A DNA stretch of 22,721 bases, from the NCBI GenBank assembly GCA_905221065.1, contig CAJNBS010000021.1:1-22721 (forward strand), read 5' to 3'. This stretch comes from a bacterium (GTDB taxonomy: Bacteria > Bacillota > Bacilli > Lactobacillales > Streptococcaceae). The notes under the pieces were generated by a model. The model worked only from the letters and a program-made list of their open reading frames with translations, was not told where the DNA came from and did no database searches. A program made the position numbers and the translations under genes. Below are positions 6,965 to 18,870 of the stretch, piece after piece; the stretch's first letter is position 1, and each line of letters begins with the position of its first letter.

Positions 6965-7978
6965 ATGAAAGAAACTGTTTATTTTGGAACTTATACACGC
7001 CGTACTTCCCAAGGGATTTACAAAGCGGACTTTGATACAGAAACTGGTCAACTTGCAAATCTAGAACTTTTTGCTCCTGAACCAAGTCCAACCTATCTTG
7101 CTTTTGACCAGCACCAACATTTATACACTGTTGGTAGTCAAGACGATAAGGGGGGAATTGCAGCCTATCAAACTGACGGGACCTTATTAAATCATGTCGT
7201 TGAAGAAGGAGCTCCCCACTGTTATGTTGCTGTTGATGAAAAGCGTGATTTGGTCTATGCAGCCAACTACCATAAAGGACAGGTACTCGTTTATAAACGT
7301 CAGGAAGATGGTAGTCTTCTACTTAGTGATGTGGATCAACACAGTGGCCAAGGTCCACATGAAAACCAAGCATCTCCCCACGTTCACTTTACAGATTTAA
7401 CACCTGACCACTATCTAGTGACCTGTGACTTAGGAACTGACCAAGTCATCACTTACGATCTTGATCAAGAGGGGAAATTATCTAAACTCTATACCTATCA
7501 CAGCCAGCCAGGAGCAGGTTCACGCCATATCATTTTCCATAATCACTATAAAATCGCTTATCTGATTTGTGAACTCAATAGCACTATAGAAGTTTTAATT
7601 TACGATGGTGTTGGTGAATTTGAACGCATGCAAGTCATTTCAACTCTACCAGACGGTTATGAAGGCTTTAATGGAACTGCTGCTATTCGTCTCTCTAAAG
7701 ATGGTAAATACCTCTACGCTTCTAACCGTGGTCATGATTCTATCGCAGTATATACAATCCTTGCGGACGGTAGCTTAGAGTTATTAGAAATCGTTCCAAC
7801 ACATGGTCAGACTCCACGTGATTTTGATTTGACACCAGATCAAGAATTTGTCATTGCTGTCCATCAAGACTCTGATAATGCAACCATCTTTAAACGCAAT
7901 CCTGAAACTGGTCGTCTAGCAGAACTTTCCAACGACTTCCATGTACCAGAAGCGGTCTGCATCAGTTTTGCCCCTTAA
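6965..7978 (+). CDS. Lactonase family beta-propeller protein (putative 6-phosphogluconolactonase)
   Basis: A 337-residue cytosolic protein of the seven-bladed beta-propeller lactonase family (PF10282). It opens with MKETVYFGTYTRR, the usual first strand. Typical blade motifs follow: SPTYLAFD, VYAANYHKGQVLVYK, GQGPHENQASPHVHF (the His/Glu-rich stretch near the proposed active site, about residues 125-140), SRHIIFH, KYLYASNRGHDSIAVY and TPRDFDLTPD. Family members such as E. coli Pgl hydrolyse 6-phosphogluconolactone in the oxidative pentose phosphate pathway. Whether this one does is inferred. The reading frame stays open upstream to 6893, but that would cover the promoter. ATG 6965 has AGAGG seven bases ahead and is chosen. 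It is monocistronic, divergent from the peptide-binding gene and convergent with the ATP synthase operon. Confidence 0.88.
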   Translation: MKETVYFGTYTRRTSQGIYKADFDTETGQLANLELFAPEPSPTYLAFDQHQHLYTVGSQDDKGGIAAYQTDGTLLNHVVEEGAPHCYVAVDEKRDLVYAANYHKGQVLVYKRQEDGSLLLSDVDQHSGQGPHENQASPHVHFTDLTPDHYLVTCDLGTDQVITYDLDQEGKLSKLYTYHSQPGAGSRHIIFHNHYKIAYLICELNSTIEVLIYDGVGEFERMQVISTLPDGYEGFNGTAAIRLSKDGKYLYASNRGHDSIAVYTILADGSLELLEIVPTHGQTPRDFDLTPDQEFVIAVHQDSDNATIFKRNPETGRLAELSNDFHVPEAVCISFAP

Positions 7979-7986
7979 GAAAACAT

Positions 7987-8022
7987 AAAAAATGAACTTG
8001 GAATTTACAAGTTCATTTTTTT
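7987..8022. terminator. Bidirectional terminator between the lactonase gene and atpC
   Basis: A 14-bp stem (7987-8000 with 8008-8021, seven-base loop) has A6 on one side and T7 on the other, so it can stop transcripts arriving from either direction. It is the only end signal for both the lactonase gene and the eight-gene ATP synthase operon, and it abuts the atpC stop codon (8024-8026). Confidence 0.92.
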
Positions 8023-8023
8023 C

Positions 8024-8443
8024 TTATAGTCTATTTCCGACATTGATACGATTAATAGCACGTTGCAAAGCAATCTTAGCACGACGTTCTTGATCAATCA
8101 AGTTTTTTTCATGGGCTTCTTCGATTTCACGTTCTGCTCGAAGCTTGGCGCGTTCTGCACGGCTAACATCGATATCACGAGCACGTTCTGCAGAATCCGC
8201 AACGATTGTAATGATATCATTGGCAATTTCAATAACGCCTCCGTTTACTGCAATCCAGTTCACGTGATCTTCATCATCAATACGTTTTACCTTTACTTCA
8301 TCAACTGCTAAAACCGCAATCATATTTTCATGTCGTGGCAAGATCCCCATCTCACCATCCAGAGTTCGAACCGATACATAGCTGGCATGGTGATCATAGA
8401 CGAGACCATCTGGTGTCACGATCTGGACAGTTAACTGAGCCAT
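8024..8443 (-). CDS. atpC: ATP synthase F1 epsilon subunit
   Basis: Central-stalk subunit of F1, 139 residues. The N-terminal beta-sandwich (about 1-85) shows the standard [11 protein letters not shown] and [12 protein letters not shown] motifs. The C-terminal helical hairpin (about 88-135) is rich in Ala, Arg and Glu and is the part that can inhibit ATP hydrolysis in other bacteria. Last gene of the operon, 10 bases after atpD. Confidence 0.97.
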   Translation of the reverse strand: MAQLTVQIVTPDGLVYDHHASYVSVRTLDGEMGILPRHENMIAVLAVDEVKVKRIDDEDHVNWIAVNGGVIEIANDIITIVADSAERARDIDVSRAERAKLRAEREIEEAHEKNLIDQERRAKIALQRAINRINVGNRL

Positions 8444-8453
8444 AGATCACCTC

Positions 8454-9869
<1,416 letters not shown>

Positions 9870-9895
9870 CTATTCTATATAAGATACTGTCGGTT

Positions 9896-9965
9896 CCTAG
9901 TTTAACTAGGTCCTAAGTTCATTTTCATACGAGCTGGACTAGTGCCTATTCTAAAGCACTAGCTC
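9896..9965 (-). promoter_or_regulatory. Two stem-loops at the atpG-atpD junction
   Basis: CTAGTGC (9939-9945) pairs with GCACTAG (9956-9962) across the atpG stop codon at 9946-9948. Downstream in the transcript, CCTAGT (9896-9901) pairs with ACTAGG (9905-9910). Neither has a T run, so they are not standard terminators. A role in mRNA processing or in setting the yield of beta is inferred only. Confidence 0.45.
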
Positions 9966-10824
9966 CTGCTACGATTTCTGTAATTTCTTGTGTAATCGCC
10001 GCCTGTCTGGCACGGTTATACTGAATTGTCAAATCATTAATGACCTTCTTAGCATTATCTGTCGCTGTTTGCATAGCTGTCATACCAGCAGCATTTTCAG
10101 CTGTCTTAGCATCGATAATGGCACCGTAAATCATACTTTCTGCAAACTGAGGCAACAACTGCTCCAAAATTTCTTCTCGACTGGTTTCCAATTCAAAGGT
10201 CAAGCTGTAACTGTCGTCCGCTTCTTTTGGATCCAAGTCAACAATCGGAAGCATTTGCTCCACACGCATTTGACTGGTTAGCGTGTTGACATGGTGGTTG
10301 TAGCAGACATAAAGCTCATCAAAAAGTTCATTTTGGTACATTTCAACAGTTTTTGAAATAATCTTACGAACTTCATCAAAGCTAGGTTGGTCAGCCAAGC
10401 CACGTAATTCATAAAGTGGTTGAATACCGCGAGCTTTAAAGAAATCAGCTCCCATTCCACCAATACAGATCATTTCAAAACCTTTGCCGTCTGGATGGTA
10501 TTCTTCTTTCAACTCCATAACAGCTTTCAGAATAGAAGAATTATAACCTCCAACCAAACCGCGGTCTGAAGTAATGACGATATAGCCTGTCTTCTTCACA
10601 GGACGGCTAATCAACATCGGATTGGTTGAGCCACCAGATCCATTACCATGAAGGATATCTGTCAAGAGCTTGCGAACTTTCTGAGCATAAACTTGGAAGT
10701 TGCGAGCAGCTTCTTCAGAGCGACCTAGCTTAGCAGCCGATACCATTTGCATGGCATTAGTGATTTGACTCGTATTTTTTGTTGAGGCGATTTTTGTTTT
10801 AATATCATTTAGAGATACTGCCAT
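9946..10824 (-). CDS. atpG: ATP synthase F1 gamma subunit
   Basis: Rotor shaft of F1, 292 residues. The N-terminal helix begins [22 protein letters not shown], the conserved rotor coil, followed by MVSAAKL. The Rossmann-like middle contains [12 protein letters not shown] (about 84-95). The C-terminal helix ends in the conserved [27 protein letters not shown] ribosome site precedes the ATG; 15 bases separate it from atpA. Confidence 0.97.
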   Translation of the reverse strand: MAVSLNDIKTKIASTKNTSQITNAMQMVSAAKLGRSEEAARNFQVYAQKVRKLLTDILHGNGSGGSTNPMLISRPVKKTGYIVITSDRGLVGGYNSSILKAVMELKEEYHPDGKGFEMICIGGMGADFFKARGIQPLYELRGLADQPSFDEVRKIISKTVEMYQNELFDELYVCYNHHVNTLTSQMRVEQMLPIVDLDPKEADDSYSLTFELETSREEILEQLLPQFAESMIYGAIIDAKTAENAAGMTAMQTATDNAKKVINDLTIQYNRARQAAITQEITEIVAGASALE

Positions 10825-10839
10825 CTGACACCTCTATTC

Positions 10840-12895
<2,056 letters not shown>

Positions 12896-12896
<1 letters not shown>

Positions 12897-13390
12897 TAAG
12901 CTTCTCCTAGCTGATCGATATACTGATCAATGAGTTCTTTATGGGCATGACCGTCAAGGTTTTGTGAGATGATTTTACCAGCCAAGCTGATTGTCAAATC
13001 TGCTACCTCACCCTTAACGCTTTGTAAAGCTTCAGCTTTGTTTTGAGCAATTTCTTGGTTTGCTTTTTCTTTTAAGCGTCCTGCTTCTAGTTTAGCATCT
13101 GCTAAAATACTAGCCTTACTTTTCTCAGCTGTTTCTTTCGCATTCTCAATGATTGTCTTAGCTTCTTTACGGCTACCAGCCAATTCATCTTCGCGTTTTT
13201 GAGCCAATACTTCTGCTTTTTGACGTGCCTCTTCAGCTCTGTCAATATCTGAAGCAATTTTTTCAGCTCTTTCTTCGAAAATGCTTGTAATATTAGACCA
13301 TGCAAATTTTTTAATCAAGACTAGCAAAAGGATAAAAGAGCCAGCGATTAAAATAAAATTACCAATTAATTCACCTACTGTTACGTGCAT
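12896..13390 (-). CDS. atpF: ATP synthase F0 b subunit
   Basis: Stator subunit, 164 residues. One membrane segment at about 8-28 is followed by a long charged helix rich in Ala, Glu, Lys and Gln (about 35-145) that forms the dimeric coiled coil of the peripheral stalk. The length is within the usual 155-175 range. It follows atpB by 13 bases. Confidence 0.96.
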
Positions 13391-13403
13391 CAGTTACTCC
13401 TTT

Positions 13404-14117
13404 CTACTCTTCATCATTAATTTTATTTCCTAGGTACATAGAGGATAATAGTGTAAAGACATAGGCCTGTACACAAGAAATGAACACGGAAAATGCAGTC
13501 CAAACTAAGTTTGTCCCAAATGCGATTGGATACCAAAAAATAGCCTGATGTGAAAGTACAAGAAGCAAGCTTGTCATTACTTCACCTGCAAAGATATTCC
13601 CAAAAATCCGCAAAGCAAGAGAAAGGAAATTCGTGACTTCTTCAAGTAGATTCATCGGTGTCATAAATGCAGGAGTTACAAAACCTTTGAGGTATTGTTT
13701 AATCCCACGGCGACGAATCCCCTCAATATGCGCCATCACAATAATACAGAAAGACAAGACAAGGTCAAATGAAAGATTTGCAGTTGGCGATGTCCAAAGG
13801 TTTGTTCCATCTGTTGTTTGAAGTTTAGCCATCAAACCAAGATTATTGGCGATGACCATAAAAAGAAATAAGCATAAGTAAAAGAGTGAGTAATCTTTCA
13901 TGTAGTGGGAACCAAGGTTAGGTTCTGTAAATCCAATTACAAAATCATAGAGATACTCTAGTACATTTTGTTTACCTTTGGGTTTCAAGGTCATATTACG
14001 ACTTGCCCAATAGATAAAAGCAAAAATCAGAAACACAGACAGCAAAGTCAAGGCTGTCAAAGTTAAATCAAAGGTAACAGGACCAATATTGATGGTTGGA
14101 TTGATACTTTCTTCCAT
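13404..14117 (-). CDS. atpB: ATP synthase F0 a subunit
   Basis: Proton-channel subunit, 237 residues, five or six membrane segments. The essential Arg of the LRIFGN motif is Arg170, and GNIFAGE follows; the MTPMNLLEE segment is also typical of the family. Together with the c ring it forms the two half-channels for protons. It is the second gene of the operon, 32 bases after atpE, the reverse of the a-c order found in E. coli. Confidence 0.97.
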   Translation of the reverse strand: MEESINPTINIGPVTFDLTLTALTLLSVFLIFAFIYWASRNMTLKPKGKQNVLEYLYDFVIGFTEPNLGSHYMKDYSLFYLCLFLFMVIANNLGLMAKLQTTDGTNLWTSPTANLSFDLVLSFCIIVMAHIEGIRRRGIKQYLKGFVTPAFMTPMNLLEEVTNFLSLALRIFGNIFAGEVMTSLLLVLSHQAIFWYPIAFGTNLVWTAFSVFISCVQAYVFTLLSSMYLGNKINDEE

Positions 14118-14149
14118 CTAACATTCTCCCTTCTCCAATTTATATTTCG

Positions 14150-14350
14150 TTATTTAATAATAAATGAGAAGACAAGAGTTACGAAGAAAGTTCCTTCAAT
14201 AAAGGCAACCCCTAAAAACATCAAGCTACGAAACTCAGCGATAATATCTGGTTGGCGAGCTACTGATTTCAACAAACCATTCATCAACATACCCTCACCA
14301 AGAGATACACCCATACAGGCAAGACATAGACCGAAAAATGTTAAATTCAT
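14150..14350 (-). CDS. atpE: ATP synthase F0 c subunit
   Basis: Proteolipid of the rotor ring, 66 residues, forming a two-helix hairpin. Helix 1 spans about 4-26, the polar loop ARQPD is at 31-35, and helix 2 spans about 42-64. The proton-carrying carboxylate is Glu52. It is shorter than the roughly 80-residue c subunits of many bacteria, as in other streptococci. It is the first gene of the operon with no atpI ahead of it. AAGGAG lies eight bases before the ATG. Substitutions in this protein give optochin resistance in pneumococcus; helix residues Gly14, Gly18, Gly20, Met44, Val48, Ala49 and Phe50 are the places to compare. Confidence 0.97.
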   Translation of the reverse strand: MNLTFFGLCLACMGVSLGEGMLMNGLLKSVARQPDIIAEFRSLMFLGVAFIEGTFFVTLVFSFIIK

Positions 14351-14385
14351 GACGAATTCTCCTTTTAATTAAAATTTACTTACTT

Positions 14386-14414
14386 AGTTTAGTCCTAAAA
14401 ATTGAATTTGTCAA
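14386..14414 (-). promoter_or_regulatory. Sigma-A promoter of the ATP synthase operon
   Basis: A perfect TTGACA (14409-14414) and TAAACT (14386-14391) on the minus strand are 17 bases apart, 36 bases upstream of the atpE start. The strong -35 fits a highly expressed operon. In pneumococcus this operon is known to be induced by acid at the level of transcription start. Confidence 0.75.
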
Positions 14415-14428
14415 CTTTTTACTAACAT

Positions 14429-14442
14429 TGAAAGCGTTTAAT
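14429..14442. promoter_or_regulatory. cre-like box upstream of the ATP synthase promoter
   Basis: TGAAAGCGTTTAAT matches the cre core (TGNAANCGNT) but not its last two bases. It lies 15 bp upstream of the -35 box, a position more suited to activation than to roadblock repression. CcpA control is inferred. Confidence 0.35.
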
Positions 14443-14545
14443 GAAAATTATTTACAATTTTACTATTTTTGAGCTTATTATATAGAAAACTTTGTAAAAA
14501 ACTTGTAATAAATCCGACCATTATCTAGACCTTTCTGAAACATAT

Positions 14546-14572
14546 TGAAAAATCCGAGATGAAACCTCGGAT
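14546..14572 (-). terminator. Terminator of the U32-family gene
   Basis: ATCCGAG (14552-14558) pairs with CTCGGAT (14566-14572) around a seven-base loop and is followed on the minus strand by a short T run (14547-14552). It would end the transcript from 14665-15951. The 314-base gap 14351-14664 holds the atp promoter, the cre-like box, this terminator and a further inverted repeat (14615-14657); I see no coding sequence in it. Confidence 0.75.
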
Positions 14573-14664
14573 GGAAATTAATATATTTTCTTTAACCTAA
14601 TGCTCTTTTAGTAAGTAGGATTAAAGGGAAATCAACTAGAAAGCTTTCGTATCCTACATCTTTA

Positions 14665-15951
14665 TTAAGCACGCACTGTGACGCTGGTTCCATCTTCCTT
14701 ATAAAGATTGATGAGACCTTCTTTAAGAGCGCGAACCATGTCCCCAGCTTGAACTGGTTGTGGAACCTTGATAGTCAAGAGTTCCATTGGATTTGGAGCT
14801 CGGTCAATTTTATTGCCCTTGGCATCATGCAAATCTTCGATATACGTTTCAAAATGACGGAAACCTGGACCATAAAACTCTACTTGGTCTCCTTCGTTAA
14901 TGACGTTCCGTTGACGAATGGTTGCTGTTTGTGTCGCATCATCATAAGAAACCACTTCAGCGACAAACTTGTACTCAGGAATTTTTCGACGAGCACCAAA
15001 TAACTGCTCATTTTCAGATGGTGTTCCGTAGTAGAAACCTGTTGCTAATTCACGTTGGGCAACCTTCCACATTTCATCAATCAAGTCTTGCTTGATAGCT
15101 TCGAACTTTTCTGGACTTTCTAGATAAGCATCAACAGCTGCCTTGTAGCAGTTAGTCACTGTTGAAACATAGTGAATCGACTTCATACGACCTTCAATTT
15201 TCAAACTATCCACACCATTTTCAATCATATCTGGGATATGGTCAATCATAGACATGTCAACGGCTGACATTGAAAATTCTTCTGGAATCTCTCCCTTAAG
15301 GCTCTTACGTTCTTTCCCGAATGGCATATCATAAAGATCATACTTCCAACGGCAAGACTGAGAGCAACCACCACGGTTAGCATCACGCATACTCATGTGA
15401 TTTGAAAGAGTACAACGACCAGAGTAAGAAATACACATAGCCCCGTGGACAAAGGCTTCAATCTCAACGTCTGTGCGTTTACGGATTTCAGCTAATTCTT
15501 CCATTGAAACCTCACGCGCCAAAACGACACGAGTCAAGCCCAGTTCTTTCCAGAACTCAAGAGTTTCATAGTTAGTGGCACTGGCTTGGGTAGAGAGGTG
15601 GATTTCAAGACCTGGTGCTTCTGTCGCTGCAATCATAATCAAGGCTGGGTCAGACACGATAACTGCCGCAATACCGATATCACGTAGTTTACGGAACCAC
15701 TCACCAGCACCAGCTTCATTTCCTTCGTGCATAACCATATTGGCAGCTACATAGACCTTAGCTCCGTACTTAGCCGCAAACTGGACACCTTCTTCCATCT
15801 GTTCAAAAGTAAAGTTTCCGGCACGGCTACGAAGACCATAGGCCTGACCACCGATAAAGACAGCATCTGCCCCATATTGAACAGCTACCTTTAGCTTCTC
15901 TAAAGTCCCTGCAGGTGATAAAACCTCAGGACGTTTTAATGTTTTTGTCAT
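14665..15951 (-). CDS. U32 peptidase family protein (TrhP/YegQ-like)
   Basis: A 428-residue cytosolic protein of family U32. The PROSITE-type signature EAFVHGAMCISYSGRCTLS is at 165-183. Four cysteines (173, 180, 196, 200) are placed as in members thought to bind an iron-sulfur cluster. A C-terminal beta-barrel (about 340-425) follows the catalytic-like barrel. U32 proteins were first named as collagenases, but characterised relatives TrhP (tRNA U34 hydroxylation) and RlhA (23S rRNA C2501) modify RNA, so an RNA-hydroxylation role is more likely than proteolysis. The ATG at 15949-15951 is chosen over an in-frame ATG six codons upstream because AGGAG lies six bases ahead of it. In other streptococci a second U32 gene often sits nearby; none is in this window. 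Confidence 0.88.
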   Translation of the reverse strand: MTKTLKRPEVLSPAGTLEKLKVAVQYGADAVFIGGQAYGLRSRAGNFTFEQMEEGVQFAAKYGAKVYVAANMVMHEGNEAGAGEWFRKLRDIGIAAVIVSDPALIMIAATEAPGLEIHLSTQASATNYETLEFWKELGLTRVVLAREVSMEELAEIRKRTDVEIEAFVHGAMCISYSGRCTLSNHMSMRDANRGGCSQSCRWKYDLYDMPFGKERKSLKGEIPEEFSMSAVDMSMIDHIPDMIENGVDSLKIEGRMKSIHYVSTVTNCYKAAVDAYLESPEKFEAIKQDLIDEMWKVAQRELATGFYYGTPSENEQLFGARRKIPEYKFVAEVVSYDDATQTATIRQRNVINEGDQVEFYGPGFRHFETYIEDLHDAKGNKIDRAPNPMELLTIKVPQPVQAGDMVRALKEGLINLYKEDGTSVTVRA

Positions 15952-15996
15952 GTTTTCTCCTATTTGCAATATAAAAGTTTGACGTTTTTCCTTCTC

Positions 15997-16025
15997 ATTT
16001 TATAGTAAATAAGCCATAAAATCAA
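15997..16025 (-). promoter_or_regulatory. Promoter of the U32-family gene
   Basis: TTGATT (16020-16025) and TAAAAT (15997-16002) on the minus strand are 17 bases apart. Confidence 0.55.
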
Positions 16026-16059
16026 GCCTAGACAGATTGTTTTGACAATTCTAATCTTT

Positions 16060-16176
16060 TAATACTCTTCAAAAATCTCTTCAAACCACGTCAACTTCCA
16101 TCTGCAACCTCAAAACACTGTTTTGAGCAACCTGCAGCTATCTTCCTAGTTTGTTCTTTAATTTTCATTGAGTATA
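16060..16176 (-). repeat. BOX element, short A1-C1 type
   Basis: The boxC terminus (TAATACTCTTC at the left) and boxA terminus (ending TTCATTGAGTATA) are joined with no boxB core between them. The length of 117 bp fits boxA plus boxC. It lies between the guaA terminator and the U32 promoter, in a 357-base non-coding stretch (15952-16308) that has no other recognisable content. Confidence 0.9.
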
Positions 16177-16249
16177 AGCTTTGCATCATGACTGATAAAC
16201 TGTCGAAAATTAACCCAGTTGAAACAAGTAGTCAAAAAGCCAGATAAAG

Positions 16250-16275
16250 TAAAAACCAGTACCCAAAGATACTGG
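16250..16275 (-). terminator. guaA: Terminator of guaA
   Basis: CCAGTA (16256-16261) pairs with TACTGG (16270-16275), and T5 follows on the minus strand (16251-16255). It lies about 35 bases after the guaA stop codon. The stem is short (6 bp). Confidence 0.65.
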
Positions 16276-16308
16276 CTAATTAAACTACATAAATTAGTCC
16301 TTAAATGA

Positions 16309-17871
16309 CTATTCCCACTCAACTGTTGCAGGTGGTTTACTTGTAATATCGTAGACGATACGGTTAACATGATTCACTTCATTTACGATACGTACAGAGA
16401 TTTTTTGTAGGACATCCCAAGGAATTTTGGCGAAGTCAGCAGTCATACCATCGATAGAGGTGATAGCACGGATAGCAATTGTGTAGTCGTACGTACGACC
16501 GTCACCCATAACGCCAACTGAACGAACACCTGTATTAACTGTGAAGTATTGCCAGATATCGCGGTCAAGACCAGCTTTAGCGATTTCTTCACGAAGGATA
16601 GCGTCTGACTCACGAACAGTTTCTAGTTTTTCTTCAGTGATTTCACCCATAACACGGATCGCAAGACCTGGGCCTGGGAATGGTTGGCGCCATACGATGT
16701 GGTCTGGCATGCCAAGCTCTATACCAAGGGCACGAACTTCGTCCTTGTAAAGAGTGTTAAGTGGTTCAATCAATTCAAACTGCATGTCTTCTGGAAGACC
16801 ACCCACGTTGTGGTGTGACTTGATAGTTTGAGCTGTATCCGTACCAGACTCAATCACGTCTGTATAAAGAGTTCCTTGAGCAAGGAATTTCACATCTTTA
16901 AGCTTGCTTGCTTCGTCATCAAAGACATAGACAAACTCGTTACCGATGATTTTACGTTTTTGTTCAGGGTCAGAAACACCAGCAAGTTTGTCAAGGAAAC
17001 GCTTAGCTGCGTCTGCTTTGACGATATTCAAACCAAACTTACCACCAAGCATGTCCATAACTTGATCCGCTTCTCCTTTACGAAGAAGACCGTGATCCAC
17101 GAAGATACAGATTAATTGATCGCCAATAGCCTTTTGGAGAAGAACCCCAACGACAGATGAATCAACTCCACCTGATAGACCAAGAAGGACACGTTTATCA
17201 CCGACTGTTTCACGGATTTTTTGAATTTGCATGTCGATGAAGTTATCCATTGACCAGTCGCCTTTAGCCTTACAGATGTTAAGGGCAAAGTTACGAAGGA
17301 TATCATTTCCGTATACAGAATGGCGAACTTCTGGGTGGAATTGGATACCGTAAATATGTTTATCTGGGTTTTCAATGGCTGCATAAGGGCAGTCAGCTGA
17401 AGTTCCAGTACGAACAAAATCAGCAGGAATCTCAGTAACCGCATCACCATGACTCATCAAAACAGTCTGCTCATCTGGTGTTGATTCAAAAAGAGCTGAT
17501 GGTGTGTGAGTAAGAGTTGATTGACCGTATTCGCGATTTCCAGCGTCACCTGCAGGGACAACTTTTCCTCCAAGTTTATGAGTTAACAACTGCATACCGT
17601 AACAAATTCCCAAAATAGGAATTCCAAGTTCGAAGATTTCTGGGTCAATATCAAATGAACCATCTTCGTATACAGAGTTTGGTCCACCTGAAAGGATAAT
17701 TCCTACAGGATTGATTTTACGAACTTCAACAGCTGAAATTTTATGGCTTTTTAGTTCTGAAAACACACCAATCTCACGGATACGGCGTGAAATCAGCTGG
17801 TTGTACTGGCTACCATAGTCCAATACGATGATTTTTTCTACATCTTGCAAATCAGTTGAAATGTTGCTCAT
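16309..17871 (-). CDS. guaA: GMP synthase (glutamine-hydrolysing)
   Basis: Last step of GMP synthesis: XMP + ATP + glutamine to GMP. It is a 520-residue single-chain enzyme with all domains intact. The N-terminal class I glutamine amidotransferase domain (about 12-205) carries the nucleophile Cys90 in GICYG and the partners His179 and Glu181 in FHPE. The ATP-pyrophosphatase domain has the PP-loop SGGVDSS at 233-239. The C-terminal dimerisation domain ends in the invariant [11 protein letters not shown]. It is divergent from the GntR-type regulator. The leader is too short for a guanine riboswitch (about 35 bases from the -10 to the ATG). A GGAAAAAG-type ribosome site is present. Confidence 0.98.
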   Translation of the reverse strand: MSNISTDLQDVEKIIVLDYGSQYNQLISRRIREIGVFSELKSHKISAVEVRKINPVGIILSGGPNSVYEDGSFDIDPEIFELGIPILGICYGMQLLTHKLGGKVVPAGDAGNREYGQSTLTHTPSALFESTPDEQTVLMSHGDAVTEIPADFVRTGTSADCPYAAIENPDKHIYGIQFHPEVRHSVYGNDILRNFALNICKAKGDWSMDNFIDMQIQKIRETVGDKRVLLGLSGGVDSSVVGVLLQKAIGDQLICIFVDHGLLRKGEADQVMDMLGGKFGLNIVKADAAKRFLDKLAGVSDPEQKRKIIGNEFVYVFDDEASKLKDVKFLAQGTLYTDVIESGTDTAQTIKSHHNVGGLPEDMQFELIEPLNTLYKDEVRALGIELGMPDHIVWRQPFPGPGLAIRVMGEITEEKLETVRESDAILREEIAKAGLDRDIWQYFTVNTGVRSVGVMGDGRTYDYTIAIRAITSIDGMTADFAKIPWDVLQKISVRIVNEVNHVNRIVYDITSKPPATVEWE

Positions 17872-17907
17872 CTTTTTCCTTTCTCAAAAGAAATATCTTT
17901 TTTCAAT

Positions 17908-17937
17908 ATTCTATCACAAATAAGGGCGAATTACCAA
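17908..17937 (-). promoter_or_regulatory. guaA: Promoter of guaA
   Basis: TTGGTA (17932-17937) and TAGAAT (17908-17913) on the minus strand are 18 bases apart. TGA directly before the -10 makes it an extended -10. Confidence 0.55.
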
Positions 17938-17953
17938 CTAAACAAGGCGAAGT

Positions 17954-17983
17954 TTGACTTTTTCTAGTTTATTGAGGTACAAT
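17954..17983 (+). promoter_or_regulatory. Promoter of the GntR-family regulator gene
   Basis: TTGACT (17954-17959) and TACAAT (17978-17983) are 18 bases apart. The -35 lies only 16 bases from the -35 of guaA on the other strand, so one bound protein could affect both. Confidence 0.6.
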
Positions 17984-18012
17984 AGAGAAAAGATAGAAAT
18001 GAAGTGAAAAAT

Positions 18013-18711
18013 ATGCTACCTGCTTATATGAAAATCCACGATCAGATTAAAAAGGATATTGACGAACATCGTTGGGCTATTGGAGAGAGACTCCCAAGTG
18101 AACGAGATTTAGCTGAGCAGTTTGCGGTCAGTCGCATGACCCTCCGCCAAGCCGTATCTCTATTAGTTGAAGAAGGTGTTTTAGAGCGTCGTGTAGGAAG
18201 CGGCACCTTTGTTTCCAGTACTCGAGTACAAGAAAAGATGCGAGGGACAACTAGTTTTACTGAAATTGTTAAGTCCCAAGGCAAAGTTCCCTCTAGCCAG
18301 CTTATTTCCTACAGAAAAACTATTCCCAATGAGCAGGAAGTTGCAAAGCTAGGAATTTCTCCAACGGAGAATATTATCCGAATGGAACGTGTTCGCTATG
18401 CTGACCAGGTTCCTCTGGTTTATGAGGTTGCTTCTATTCCTGAAAAATTCATTAAGGATTTTAAAAAAGAAGAAATCACCAGTCATTTCTTCCAAACCTT
18501 GCAAAAACATGGCTACCGCATTGGTAAATCACAGCAGACTATTTATGCTCGTCTCGCTAAAGAAAAGATTGCCCACTATTTGGAAGTTGAAAAAGGACAT
18601 GCTATTCTTGGTTTGACTCAGGTTTCCTACCTAGAAGATGGAACTGCATTTGAATACGTAAAAAGTCAGTATGTAGGCGAACGATTTGAATTTTATCTTG
18701 AAAACAATTAA
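18013..18711 (+). CDS. GntR family transcriptional regulator (HutC subfamily, UTRA domain)
   Basis: One-component repressor type, 232 residues from the ATG at 18013. An in-frame GTG at 18004 would add three residues and cannot be excluded. The N-terminal winged helix (about 1-68) has the GntR hallmarks GERLPSERDLAEQF, SRMTLRQAV and GVLERRVGSGTFV. The remainder (about 80-230) is a UTRA ligand-binding domain with IIRMERVRYAD, PLVYEVASIP and the closing FEYVKSQYVGERFEF. By form it is close to the NagR/YvoA group, which senses amino-sugar phosphates, but the ligand cannot be fixed from sequence. It is divergent from guaA, an arrangement I recall from pneumococcus, and its stop codon coincides with the first bases of a BOX element. 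Confidence 0.88.
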   Translation: MLPAYMKIHDQIKKDIDEHRWAIGERLPSERDLAEQFAVSRMTLRQAVSLLVEEGVLERRVGSGTFVSSTRVQEKMRGTTSFTEIVKSQGKVPSSQLISYRKTIPNEQEVAKLGISPTENIIRMERVRYADQVPLVYEVASIPEKFIKDFKKEEITSHFFQTLQKHGYRIGKSQQTIYARLAKEKIAHYLEVEKGHAILGLTQVSYLEDGTAFEYVKSQYVGERFEFYLENN

Positions 18712-18824
18712 TACTCTTCGAAAATCTCTTCAAACCGCGTCAGCTCTATCTGCAACCTCAAAGCAGTGCTTTGAGCAACCTACGGCTAGTTTCCTAATTT
18801 GCTCTTTGATTTTCATTGAGTATA
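18709..18824 (-). repeat. BOX element, short A1-C1 type
   Basis: The boxC terminus (TAATACTCTTCG) begins at the TAA stop codon of the regulator gene, and the boxA terminus ends at TTCATTGAGTATA. It has no boxB unit. The length of about 116 bp fits boxA plus boxC. It fills nearly all of the space between the regulator gene and the next terminator. Confidence 0.9.
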
Positions 18825-18835
18825 AAATACTACAT

Positions 18836-18870
18836 AAAACCTCTCTGTCACAGACAAAGAGGCTTTTTTA
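18836..18870. terminator. Bidirectional terminator between the regulator gene and the EamA transporter gene
   Basis: A 10-bp stem with one mismatch (18840-18849 with 18853-18862, loop ACA) is followed on the plus strand by C and T6 and on the minus strand by T4. It serves convergent transcripts from both sides and overlaps the transporter stop codon. Confidence 0.85.

Noticed and set aside
9988..10281. Plus-strand open frames opposite atpG, atpA and guaA (also 10843-11184 and 16828-17115)
   Set aside because: They are mirror images of strongly conserved coding sequence with no start signals of their own.
17872..17913. Guanine riboswitch ahead of guaA
   Set aside because: The leader is only about 35 bases and lacks any aptamer-like structure.
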